Positions 56,767-64,000 of a stretch of DNA of 64,000 nucleotides are shown in pieces. How positions within the stretch are numbered: position 1 is the stretch's first letter; every line of letters begins with the position of its first letter. The notes beneath the pieces are model-generated. The model made no database searches. It saw nothing but the letters and a program-made list of their open reading frames with translations, and was not told where the DNA came from. Made by a program: the position numbers and the translations under genes. Source of the DNA: Bathymodiolus brooksi (Eukaryota > Mollusca > Bivalvia > Mytilida > Modiolidae); the NCBI GenBank assembly GCA_963680875.1, contig OY804586.1, positions 51,866,203 through 51,930,202 on the forward strand. Reading direction: 5' to 3'.

Positions 56767-57419
56767 TGATTGATACCGCAAATATCAGCCTGTTGAGCCA
56801 GAATATGAAGTTTGTTGGCGAGTGAGCGAAGCGAACTAGTCACAAACATCATATTCTGTCGAGCAGGCCTATATTTTTTAGTATCAATCATATTTACATT
56901 CAGATGACATATTTATCATCCTTAAATCAAACATACACATGGATATATGGTACATTTATAGGTTTCGATATTTGTATTTTCGCGGGATATATCACATAAT
57001 TATCAAATAATTCATGGCACTAAGGGCCATATGACAGTTTATGGACCGGGATGTCACCCACAAAATAGTATATGGACCGAAGCGAATTTTGTGGGTGACA
57101 GACTGGTCCATAAACTGTCATTTGGCCGGAAGTGCCGTGAAATATTTGTTATGTTATACTCAATACATGCAAATCTGTCAGACGACATGTTTTTGTTATC
57201 GTATATCTAAGACAAAAACGGGTTCGGACAAATCCGGAAGAAAACATTATATTGATCGGGCCCGGTCCATATTATACAATTACTGCACTTGAACGAGATC
57301 AATATGAGGTTTTATGAAGCAGAGTACAACAATATTGAACTCGACTTTGCCTCGTTCAATATTGTTGTACTCTGCTCCATTAAACCTCATATTGATCAAG
57401 TTCAAGTTTAGTAATTGTT
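56767..57419. repeat. Hairpins A, B and C in duplication copy 2
   Basis: Hairpin A 56,767-56,890, hairpin B 57,009-57,144, hairpin C 57,277-57,419; identical by eye to those of copy 1. Confidence 0.9.
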
Positions 57420-58498
57420 TTATTACATAAGATTCTTGAAAATTTTGAACTTTTATGAAATTTTTGAAATTTTTTGAAAATTTTTAAATTATGAAATTAT
57501 GAAATATTTATAAAATTTTGAAATTTTCAGAAAATTTTGAAATTTTTAAAAAATTTTGAAATTTTATGAAATTTTTGAAATTTTTTGAAATTTTTATTTT
57601 TTTTTATTTTTGACTTTTTATTTTTGTATATTGTATGGGTGTTACTAAATGAGAGGGTGACAGTAATTTCATTCATTGATTTTGCATGAGAGTGCAATAT
57701 GATTTTCTATTGCACAGAAATTGCTTTTTGCTAACCAATATGTTAGAAAATGGAATGTTACGTGTATTGCTTCTGGCCAATAGAAAAACAGTAAAATAGA
57801 GCCTTATGTAATAATTCAAATTATTTCATCATTTTAAAGCTATTTACCAATTTCCAAAACATATAATTTTTTGGGTCAAAATCGTAGCTAATGCCTCTTT
57901 AACAAAATATACATAGTTCAAAGACAATGATTTAATATAATGAAAATTAAATGATCCACTCATTTTCATTAGCGGTTTTGTTTACCAATTCCGTTCCGGT
58001 TTAGAAAGCACAAACTTCACGACCTTGACGATGACGTAAGAAAACGTATCCCCCAGTAGAGGTTATCAAGAATTGTTTAAAGTACATTTTTGTAGAATGA
58101 TGTTTGTTGATATTGCTGACACGGCAGTTCTTAATTAAATATATGTTTTAAAAAATGAAATGTTTACTACCTAATGGTGTTGATGAATTTTATTTACTTT
58201 TGTCATCTTCACAGTAATTATTGCTTAAATGTTGGGAGAATTTGGTGATAACTCCTGCTGGCTGTTGATAAGTCCTGCTCAACTCACGCGGACTTTGATA
58301 CGAGTTTTGCTTATGGAGTCAGCAGGTAGATATAGCGAGAGGGAAGGATGATAATATTAATTGCTGGCGATTGGGAGGTTCAGGAGGAGTTGGGATACCT
58401 TTATTTGTTTATTAAATAATCGAGTTCAGAGAAATTTCTTTGTTGAAGGCTTCAAAGGTGAATTGATTTGTGTGAATATGCTTCGGGGTTTTTGCTAT

Positions 58499-58717
58499 GG
58501 TGTTTAACGCCACTTTCAACAATATTTCCGTTATATCGTGGCGATCAGTTTTATTGGTGGAGGAAACGGGAGTACCAACTGGCAAACTTTATCACATAAC
58601 GTTGTATCGAGAACAACTCACCTGAGCGGGGTTCGGGCTCGCTACTTTAGTGGTGGTAGGCACTGATTACACAGGAAGTTATAGATCCAACTACCTACCA
58701 TACGATTACGACTATCC
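58499..58717 (-). mobile_element. SINE family S1 (duplication copy 2)
   Basis: Duplicate of the S1 element at 54,804, offset 3,695 bp, no differences noticed. Confidence 0.9.
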
Positions 58718-59848
58718 GTAAATATGTTTCACAATTGTGTTATATGTAATACCGAAACATGAAAAACTGGTTTTGTACGCTTTATAATAAACGAAAGTGG
58801 TGCAATACTGTGTCTTTCACAATTGTTGAATTTAAAGTGTATAATAGATTTTCAAACGCATGCACATTTTTAGGGGAACACAATTCTTTATTAATGTGTC
58901 TATGTTTGTGTATAAAGATGTAGCCGGGATATAACAAAATTATTTTGAATATGAATATTTTAGAGTACTAAAGATTTCCTTAAAAACTATAGTCCCCCAC
59001 ACACAGACGGGAACTAGGGATGGGCCAACAATTCAGTGGGGACCTGGAAGTGGGAGGTGTGACAAACATTGTAAATGGACTGAAAAGTCGGAAAAAATGT
59101 CGCTTGGCTTACCCTGTTTAGCGTGTTTGCCTCTTAGTTAATGATAATGTTTGGCTTCCATGCTAAAAATTCAAAAAGGGGGAAAAAACATAGTTCTCTC
59201 TCCTTTAAAAGTGGGAGGGGCATGAGCCCCCTTGCCCCGGCTTCTTCGCTCCTGGTACGGAGTCTTGAATTGTAGAACTAAGCTTTGATTTTGCGAAATA
59301 ATAATCAAGTTGCGATAAATATAAATTAGTTTAACTAGGACTGGTGTAATTATTCCATGTAAATTTGTAAAAAAAAAAGAAGAAAAAGAAGCAATCCTGT
59401 CTTAAATAGGGAAAAGTTGACAGTTCGCAAATCAAGTTTTATAGAATGTTTCAACTTTTTGCAGAACGACTATTTACAATAAGCATCAAACGGCATATAC
59501 ATATATACAGTCGAATATTCTTATGTAGACATCGAATTGCCGAGTGATCGAGTAATTCACGTCGATTTTCCATAGTATTCAAGTTGTCCGAAATGAATTA
59601 AGATCATAACTTTTCTGGGAAGACCAAATCTTTACTTCCGGAAGGTCAGTGGTTTCCTCCAACGAAACAGACCGTAAATCTGAAATATTGTTGAAATAGA
59701 AACTAGACACATAGATCCAAAGCAGTGTCTGTTGTGTTTGAGACCAATGCACCTATGCATTTTTTATCTAAGTAGTAAATAGTCTCAAGTCTGTTGTAAA
59801 GTTTGGATCTTTTGATTTGGCAAAAGTCTTATGTTGCCATATAATGAC

Positions 59849-60020
59849 GTTCATGGCGAGATGTACTCGATACAACATTATGTGATAAAGTTTGTTAATG
59901 ACTTGCGGCAGGTAGGTGGTTTTCTCCGGGTATTCCGATTTCTTCCACCAATAAAACTGTCCTCTACGATATAACTGATATATTGCTGAAAGTGGCGTTA
60001 AACACCATCACCCAAACCTT
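59849..60020 (+). mobile_element. SINE family S1, 5' truncated, with 11-bp target-site duplication
   Basis: Flanked by CCATATAATGA at 59,838-59,848 and 60,021-60,031. The body starts near the B-box region (CGTTCATGGCGAGATGTACT), then AACATTATGTGATAAAGTTT, CTTGCGGCAGGTAGGTGG, TTTTCTCCGGGTATTCCGAT, CTACGATATAACTGATATAT and GTTAAACACCATCACCCAAA. The first 7-8 bp are also present at the end of duplication copy 1, dating the duplication after this insertion. Confidence 0.92.
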
Positions 60021-60031
60021 CCATATAATGA

Positions 60032-60289
60032 TATCTTATATAGTCATACTTGATAAGTGGTATTGATAGCCATTAATCAACACAATTACTTGTTTATCAA
60101 TACCAATGCAGTTTTCCATAATTATTAAAGTTATGCTGGTTAAGGGGCAGCGATTTGAATCCGCTGGTCTGTCTACAGTTTTTGGTGGATTGATCAAGAA
60201 TTTGATAATTTATACGATCTATTGAGCAAGTAAGTACAAGTTACATTTATAAACTAAATAGCGGGAAAAGAAAGATAACTCGCGTTTGA
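60032..60289. other. Non-genic interval
   Basis: AT-rich, with no gene or repeat recognised. Confidence 0.4.
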
Positions 60290-60555
60290 AAGCTTGACCA
60301 AAAACTATAAATTTGGTACTTGCTGCTTCTCCGCGAAGCACGCATCATATTTAATTTGACTGACTGATTCGGAATCACGATATTGTGTTGGAGAGGAGCG
60401 ACATGTCTCCCCGCGAACAGATATTTCAGTGAACTAGCAATATGAAAGCCCAATTCAGCGGACATTTTCAACATCTCATTAGAATGAAACTTGTTCTTGC
60501 CATGACATTGCTGAACATTTGTTCTCTTGGCGTTAAACAACAATCACTTAATCAT
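60290..60555 (+). mobile_element. SINE family S2, head missing
   Basis: AAGCTTGACCAAAAACTATA, GGTACTTGCTGCTTCTCCGC, CGGAATCACGATATTGTG, GGAGCGACATGTCTCC, TTTCAGTGAACTAGCAATAT and the 3' end CATGACATTGCTGAACATTT then GTTAAACAACAATCAC match S2. The 98-codon minus ORF across it is incidental. Confidence 0.85.
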
Positions 60556-60908
60556 TCACTATTGCAATAAGTGACCAGATGTAAGTGTCACTATCAGCTA
60601 CCTTTGTATGTGTGCTTTTTTGTTTAATATATATTGTTTATTGAACAAATTCCTGCGTTACAATAACATAATCAGCTCAGGATAGCTCACTTAGGGTCAC
60701 TGCTTTAACACAAACTCGTCTGTACAGGGGAAAAAACAAATGAGCATATTATAAAACAAGCTCCCTTTCCTTTTTGCAACATACACACGTTTTGAAATGT
60801 GAACAATTTAACGATGTATAATTTAATTACATAAAATAATGACCATACATTCCCAAAAAAACAAAAAAAACAAAAAAAAATCAAAGCATTTTTATAAATG
60901 CCCTCTAT
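60556..60908. other. AT-rich non-genic interval, possibly the LINE 3' UTR on the minus strand
   Basis: No ORF of note. It lies directly downstream (minus strand) of the LINE-like fragment and has A-rich stretches (AAAAAAACAAAAAAAACAAA near 60,857), so it could be that element's 3' untranslated region. The orientation of the A-rich run does not decide this. Confidence 0.3.
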
Positions 60909-61235
60909 CTATATGAATATATTATACGCATATTTTATTTTCCGAAGTAATTTAAAACGTTTTAAGCTTTGATTGTCAGGCCTAATATTAACCTTTTTCT
61001 TCGGTATATTTTTAAGAACATCTGTTATTGCCTTTTTCAACCTCGTCCATTGTGAAATCCAGTTTCTTTTATCAATCAGTGAATTAAAGTTTGAATTTTT
61101 TAAATTATTTGTTTCACAATTCCATATATCAAGGACTTTATGTATTCCACCCTGTACAAAATTTGGAAAGAAAATAGGCTTGCTTTTATACAACACAATT
61201 AAAACTAGCATTATTTGTTTTAATTTTCCACATTT
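60909..61235 (-). pseudogene. LINE (L1/Tx1-like) ORF2 C-terminal fragment
   Basis: Minus-strand open frame of about 108 codons (ATG at 61,211; the frame opens slightly upstream with KCGKLKQI). GGIHKVLDIWN, SLIDKRNWISQWTRLKKAI and LKNIPKK resemble the region after the reverse transcriptase in L1/Tx1-type LINE ORF2 proteins, where a 'GI..v.DiW' motif precedes a helical segment with 'W...y.rlk.ai'. No RT core motif is present, so it is only a tail fragment. Assignment rests on pattern memory and is moderate. Confidence 0.45.
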
Positions 61236-61266
61236 TCAACTGATGTCATTGTGTCTAGACGTTCGA

Positions 61267-61573
61267 ATCGCATCGGTGGTGGGACGTCCCTCGAAAAAAT
61301 CTCCACGATATAACTGAAATATTGTTGCAAGTGGCGTTAAATGCCATAACCCTAACCCTGGTGTAATGCTTATCGTGCTCGTATCAAGTGCAATACATTG
61401 TGGGTTCGAGCATCCACCCGTCGGTTTAAACCAATCAATACACTTAGTATTTACTGCTTCTCCGCTAAATGGGCAACTTTAAGGAGTAACAGAAAAGTTT
61501 GGTTGACTCGGAATCAGGATAATAATGTGCGAGTAGGGCGACATATCTATCCTGATTCCGAGGCAACCAAACT
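61267..61573 (+). mobile_element. SINE S2 with an S1 3' fragment nested in its tRNA-like head
   Basis: The S2 head GCATCGGTGGTG (61,267-61,278 region) breaks off, an S1 3' end follows (about 61,279-61,355: CCACGATATAACTGAAATAT, GTTGCAAGTGGCGTTAAATG, CCATAACCCTAACCCT), then S2 resumes at GGTGTAATGCTTATCGTGCT. The repeated GGTG at the joint suggests a very short target duplication. S2 continues through GGGTTCGAGCATCCACC, CTTCTCCGCTAAATGGG and TTGACTCGGAATCAGGATAA and is then replaced by an inverted copy of its own segment (see hairpin). Confidence 0.82.
61496..61573. repeat. Hairpin formed by an S2 segment and its inverted copy (26-bp arms)
   Basis: Left arm 61,496-61,521 (AGTTTGGTTG, then ACTCGGAATCAGGATA) and right arm 61,548-61,573 pair with one mismatch in 26 bp, leaving a 26-nt loop. 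The arm sequence is part of the S2 consensus, so this is an inverted duplication of SINE sequence. Confidence 0.88.
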
Positions 61574-61589
61574 TATCTGTGGGGTGGGG

Positions 61590-61826
61590 TTATTGTGTTT
61601 AACGCCATTTTCAGCAATATTTCAGTTTTATCATGGCGGTCAATTTTATTGATTGAGGAAGCCACCAGCCTGCCACAAGCCATTGACAAACTTTATTAGA
61701 TAATGTTGTATCGAGTACACCTCGCCTGTGTGGGATTCGAACTCACAAGTTCACAACGTTAGTTATGAAAGGCACTGATTGCATAGGTAATTGTAAATCC
61801 AACCACCATAATATTATGACCACGAC
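61590..61826 (-). mobile_element. SINE family S1, nearly full length
   Basis: Plus-strand view: TATTGTGTTTAACGCCATTT, CAGCAATATTTCAGTTTTAT, ATTGATTGAGGAAGCC, AACTTTATTAGATAATGTTG, GGGATTCGAACTCAC (B-box rc), CACTGATTGCATAGGTAATT and AAATCCAACCACCATAAT, then ATTATGACCACGACCACG, the S1 head. It is the reverse complement of S1. Confidence 0.9.
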
Positions 61827-62204
61827 CACGAACTCAAGAAACGTGTGAATAAATACCTTTCGTATTGTATTACTGAACGGGAAAGAGGTAGAACAACTTT
61901 GAAGTGCCTACATGTCAGAAGGTATTAGCGTGAGATTACATATACTACAGGTGCTAGACTACGTGACGGAAGCATATATTTTTAACTCTGTTTACTGCCT
62001 GCTAAATCGTAAAAAAATAAAATCTAAAGCTGATTAATCCGCCCTTCTACGGATGTTGGTCATTTAAGTCTATACAATACATTTAGAATGGACCGAGAAA
62101 TTATCTTAGAAGTCAAATATTTTCCATACATTAACATTTCAAGCAATCACGATGTTGTGCCCCCGTCCATATCAACACTAAAGCTTGTCATTTCGATTCA
62201 AATA
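61827..62204. other. Non-genic interval
   Basis: AT-rich with no ORF or recognised repeat. Confidence 0.4.
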
Positions 62205-62206
62205 TA

Positions 62207-62838
62207 GGGAGCGACCATTTAGTCTTAGGGAATGCTATGTTCCTTTTTTTCCTTTTAATTCTGTCGCCAAATTTTGAAGAAAAAAATATCTTGACCTGAA
62301 GATACAAAAAAAAAATAATCTGAAACCGCAGTTGCAATAAGGAATTTAGATCTTTATAGTGTTTAAGCCACTTTCGTAAGAAATCTAGGTAAACTTTGAT
62401 ACTAAAAAATTCTGAATTTTTCATGTATTTTTCCAAATATATTTGATAGTTGCTCCCGTATGTTACAAGTTTGACTTACATGCTACTTAATTGTGGAAGG
62501 TCCGTATATCTTTTTTTTTGTTTCCTCCACCAATAACACTGATCGTCAATACATACATACATGTATACATGTAATTGAAATTTTGTTGGCAGTACAAAAA
62601 GGGACCCACAATTCTAAAACCTAATATTGATATAATATAGCGAGATAGACAAACAATATTGTTATGATTATAGATTAAAATGCTTAAAGGTGTCAATATT
62701 TGAAATATATAGTTCATATAATAATAATTAAAAGTGACTTTTAAAATATTGATGTTTTGAAAACATATAGCTAAATTTGTAGATATCAGAAAAAAAACCA
62801 TACCCCTCCTCCTTTCTAAAAGTTAAATGATCGCTCCC
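62207..62838. mobile_element. TA-flanked MITE region with GGGAGCGACCATTTA termini
   Basis: Left end GGGAGCGACCATTTAGTCTT and right end (rc) GGGAGCGATCATTTAACTTT are inverted repeats flanked by TA on both sides (62,205-62,206 and 62,839-62,840), as in Tc1/mariner-type MITEs. A third related end lies inside (GTTGCTCCCGTA near 62,449-62,460, reading TACGGGAGCAACTATCAAAT in reverse complement). The stretch may therefore be two adjacent or nested copies of about 250 and 380 bp. Short minus ORFs at 62,188 and 62,487 have no recognised domain. Confidence 0.72.
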
Positions 62839-62840
62839 TA

Positions 62841-63627
62841 ACTCTTTAATAAACTTGTCCTATTAATTTGTCCGTTTAAGTGTTTTAAATGATATAACAT
62901 TTTTGCGTCCGGTCAGTGTCGTTTAAGTCAAACAATTGTATGTTAATTGTCGTTACGCACTAATGAAGTAGATTATGCTAATTCTTTTAAACCGATTAAT
63001 AAGAGTCAATAAAAACCAATTTACCCGTGTCAAACAATTATTATTAGTATTGAACAGAGCCGTAAACAATCTATATTTTCAGTGTAGACGTTAATCTAGA
63101 AATCAATCATTTAAAGTCGCTTTATCAAGTTTTGTTTATTTTCGTTAAAACGTTTTTCAATTTCTTATATGTACATATATATACCTGTAAACACTGTCAA
63201 CATATACAGCTATCAGTGTTATTAGTATTCTATATTGATTCGATTCAAGATTTAAATGAAGTTGACCAATCGATTTTTCTCAGTATCTAATGTAAACAAA
63301 CACAACATGGAGTTTATATTGTAGATGAATACAGAAAAAAAATGGAGGATAAATTACCTAACTTTAAGCATAAGGTATGTAAAATTGCTATAGATGTATT
63401 TTATATTGTATGTCTGCATGCATGCAGTGGTAATCTGTGCAGATTTTTGACATACCACGCTGACTTTTACTATACTCTATTGTAAATCCTTTAATAAGGG
63501 TTTAGATATGCATTGCTGATTTTAAAATGTGTCGAAATTAGCATTCGTTTGTATAAGAATAAGAATAAGAATTTTTGTATTGTCAATTAAGGTCCCGCAA
63601 GGGGCAAACAATTTAATACAATGATTG
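62841..63627. other. AT-rich non-genic interval
   Basis: No gene recognised. Short simple repeats only (TACATATATATAC near 63,172; AAGAATAAGAATAAGAAT near 63,556). Confidence 0.45.
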
Positions 63628-63632
63628 AAATG

Positions 63633-63813
63633 CAGGGGCGGATCCAGGATTTCAAGTTAGGGGGGCGCACTTTAAAAAATTGCACCGAGCGGAGGGAGGC
63701 GCGAAAATTTTTGGGGGTATTTCGTGTGAAAAATCACGATTTTACGCCAAAAAATCATATTTTTTCAAATTTTAGGGGTGGGGGGGTGCGGCGCCCCCCT
63801 GGATCCTCCCCTG
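63633..63813. mobile_element. 181-bp MITE with 16-bp TIR (CAGGGGCGGATCCAGG) and 5-bp target duplication
   Basis: Left terminus CAGGGGCGGATCCAGG and right terminus (rc) CAGGGGAGGATCCAGG differ at one position. The subterminal GGGGGGCGC is also shared in inverse. AAATG flanks both sides (63,628-63,632 and 63,814-63,818). The interior includes GGGGGTATTTCGTGTGAAAA and AATCACGATTTTACGCCAAA. Termini starting CAGGG recall hAT elements, but those make 8-bp duplications, so the superfamily is left open. The 74-codon ORF across it is an artefact. Confidence 0.9.
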
Positions 63814-63846
63814 AAATGATTGGAGACATACAAAGATACATGTAAA

Positions 63847-63880
63847 CACACACACACAAAAACAACAACAAAAAACAGGA
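63847..63880. repeat. CA/AAC simple repeat
   Basis: ACACACACACACAAAAACAA then CAACAAAAAACAGG, a short microsatellite next to the MITE. Confidence 0.7.
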
Positions 63881-63971
63881 AAACATATTTATATGTTTAC
63901 GAATGCTTAAATGTCAAACCATGCACCTTCTTACATGAATGACTATTTGTGTTAGTACCTGTGCTTGTACT

Positions 63972-64000
63972 CGTCATGGCTATAGCTGAAATACTGCTCA
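63972..64000 (+). mobile_element. SINE 3' part cut by the window edge
   Basis: GTCATGGCTATAGCTGAAAT then ACTGCTCA matches the 3' region shared by the S1/S2 families (CCATGACATAGCTGAAAxATTGCT). The rest lies outside the window. Confidence 0.5.

Larger units (their letters stand above)
56161..59855. repeat. 3,695-bp tandem segmental duplication, copy 2
   Basis: Same sequence as copy 1, shifted by exactly 3,695 bp. Only two differences were noticed by eye: C at 52,689 against T at 56,384, and C at 53,854 against A at 57,549. This near-identity means a very recent event, gene conversion, or an assembly artefact. It ends inside the S1 SINE of 59,849-60,020. Short ORFs within each copy occur in identical pairs and lie over SINEs or hairpins. 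Confidence 0.97.

Noticed and set aside
60973..61317. Plus-strand ORF of 114 codons
   Set aside because: Opposite strand of the LINE-like fragment, whose minus-strand frame has the recognisable motifs; its end runs into the SINE.
61341..61354. Interstitial telomere repeat
   Set aside because: Only about two units of CCCTAA, located at the tail of an S1 fragment; treated as a SINE tail.
63621..63845. 74-codon ORF
   Set aside because: It spans the CAGGGGCGG MITE from end to end and has no domain.

Overview
This window looks like a repeat-dominated, non-genic stretch of an invertebrate nuclear genome. It is most likely a mollusc, and a gastropod would fit, but that is inference. The grounds are the AT-rich base composition, two abundant tRNA-headed SINE families (S1 and S2 here) whose conserved 3' part reads 'GTTTAACGCC...ATATCGTGG' in one orientation, a DIRS-type tyrosine-recombinase retrotransposon, a FLYWCH/MULE DNA transposon and several MITE-like inverted-repeat elements. 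No host protein-coding gene, rRNA or free-standing tRNA gene could be supported. All recognisable protein similarity belongs to mobile elements.

Layout. Positions 1-30,565 are one uninterrupted satellite array with a 51-bp unit (about 599 copies), open at the left window edge. It shows nested higher-order structure: a pair of blocks about 5.2-5.4 kb apart in the first 11 kb, then an 8.0-kb block (about 11,580-19,585) duplicated in tandem as about 19,585-28,610. The second copy has gained an internal 1,530-bp (30-unit) duplication and lost 510 bp (10 units). The array ends inside the 5' head of an S1 SINE (30,544-30,800). The satellite unit contains a copy of that SINE head, so the array may have grown by tandem duplication across a SINE 5' junction.

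30.8-36.5 kb holds a 17-bp minisatellite with a 340-bp (20-unit) internal duplication, an S2 SINE with a 12-bp target duplication, a 533-bp long-TIR element and an S1 SINE with a 13-bp target duplication. 36.7-40.7 kb is a decayed DIRS-like retrotransposon: frameshifted gag with a CCHC knuckle, an open RT/RNase H ORF of 788 codons, and only the C-terminal half of the tyrosine recombinase. 41,046-42,941 is a complete but dead MULE with imperfect long TIRs and a perfect 9-bp target duplication. 43-47.8 kb carries SINEs, a long hairpin and low-complexity G-rich tracts. 47.8-50.6 kb is a second satellite with a 43-bp unit. 50.6-52.4 kb has SINEs, an 80-bp tandem repeat and a small inverted-repeat element.

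52,466-59,855 is a tandem duplication of a 3,695-bp unit; only two base differences between copies were noticed by eye. Each copy contains an S2 SINE, three large consecutive hairpins, AT-rich GAAATTTT-type low-complexity sequence and an S1 SINE. The right junction lies 7-8 bp inside another S1 SINE. 59.8-64 kb holds nested SINEs, a LINE C-terminal fragment, a TA-flanked MITE region and a 181-bp MITE with a 16-bp TIR and 5-bp target duplication.

The genes do not work together in any pathway. The window is a record of successive transposition and tandem amplification, including SINE into SINE, SINE into other repeats, and duplication across SINE boundaries. All comparisons were made by eye, so copy numbers and identities are approximate.
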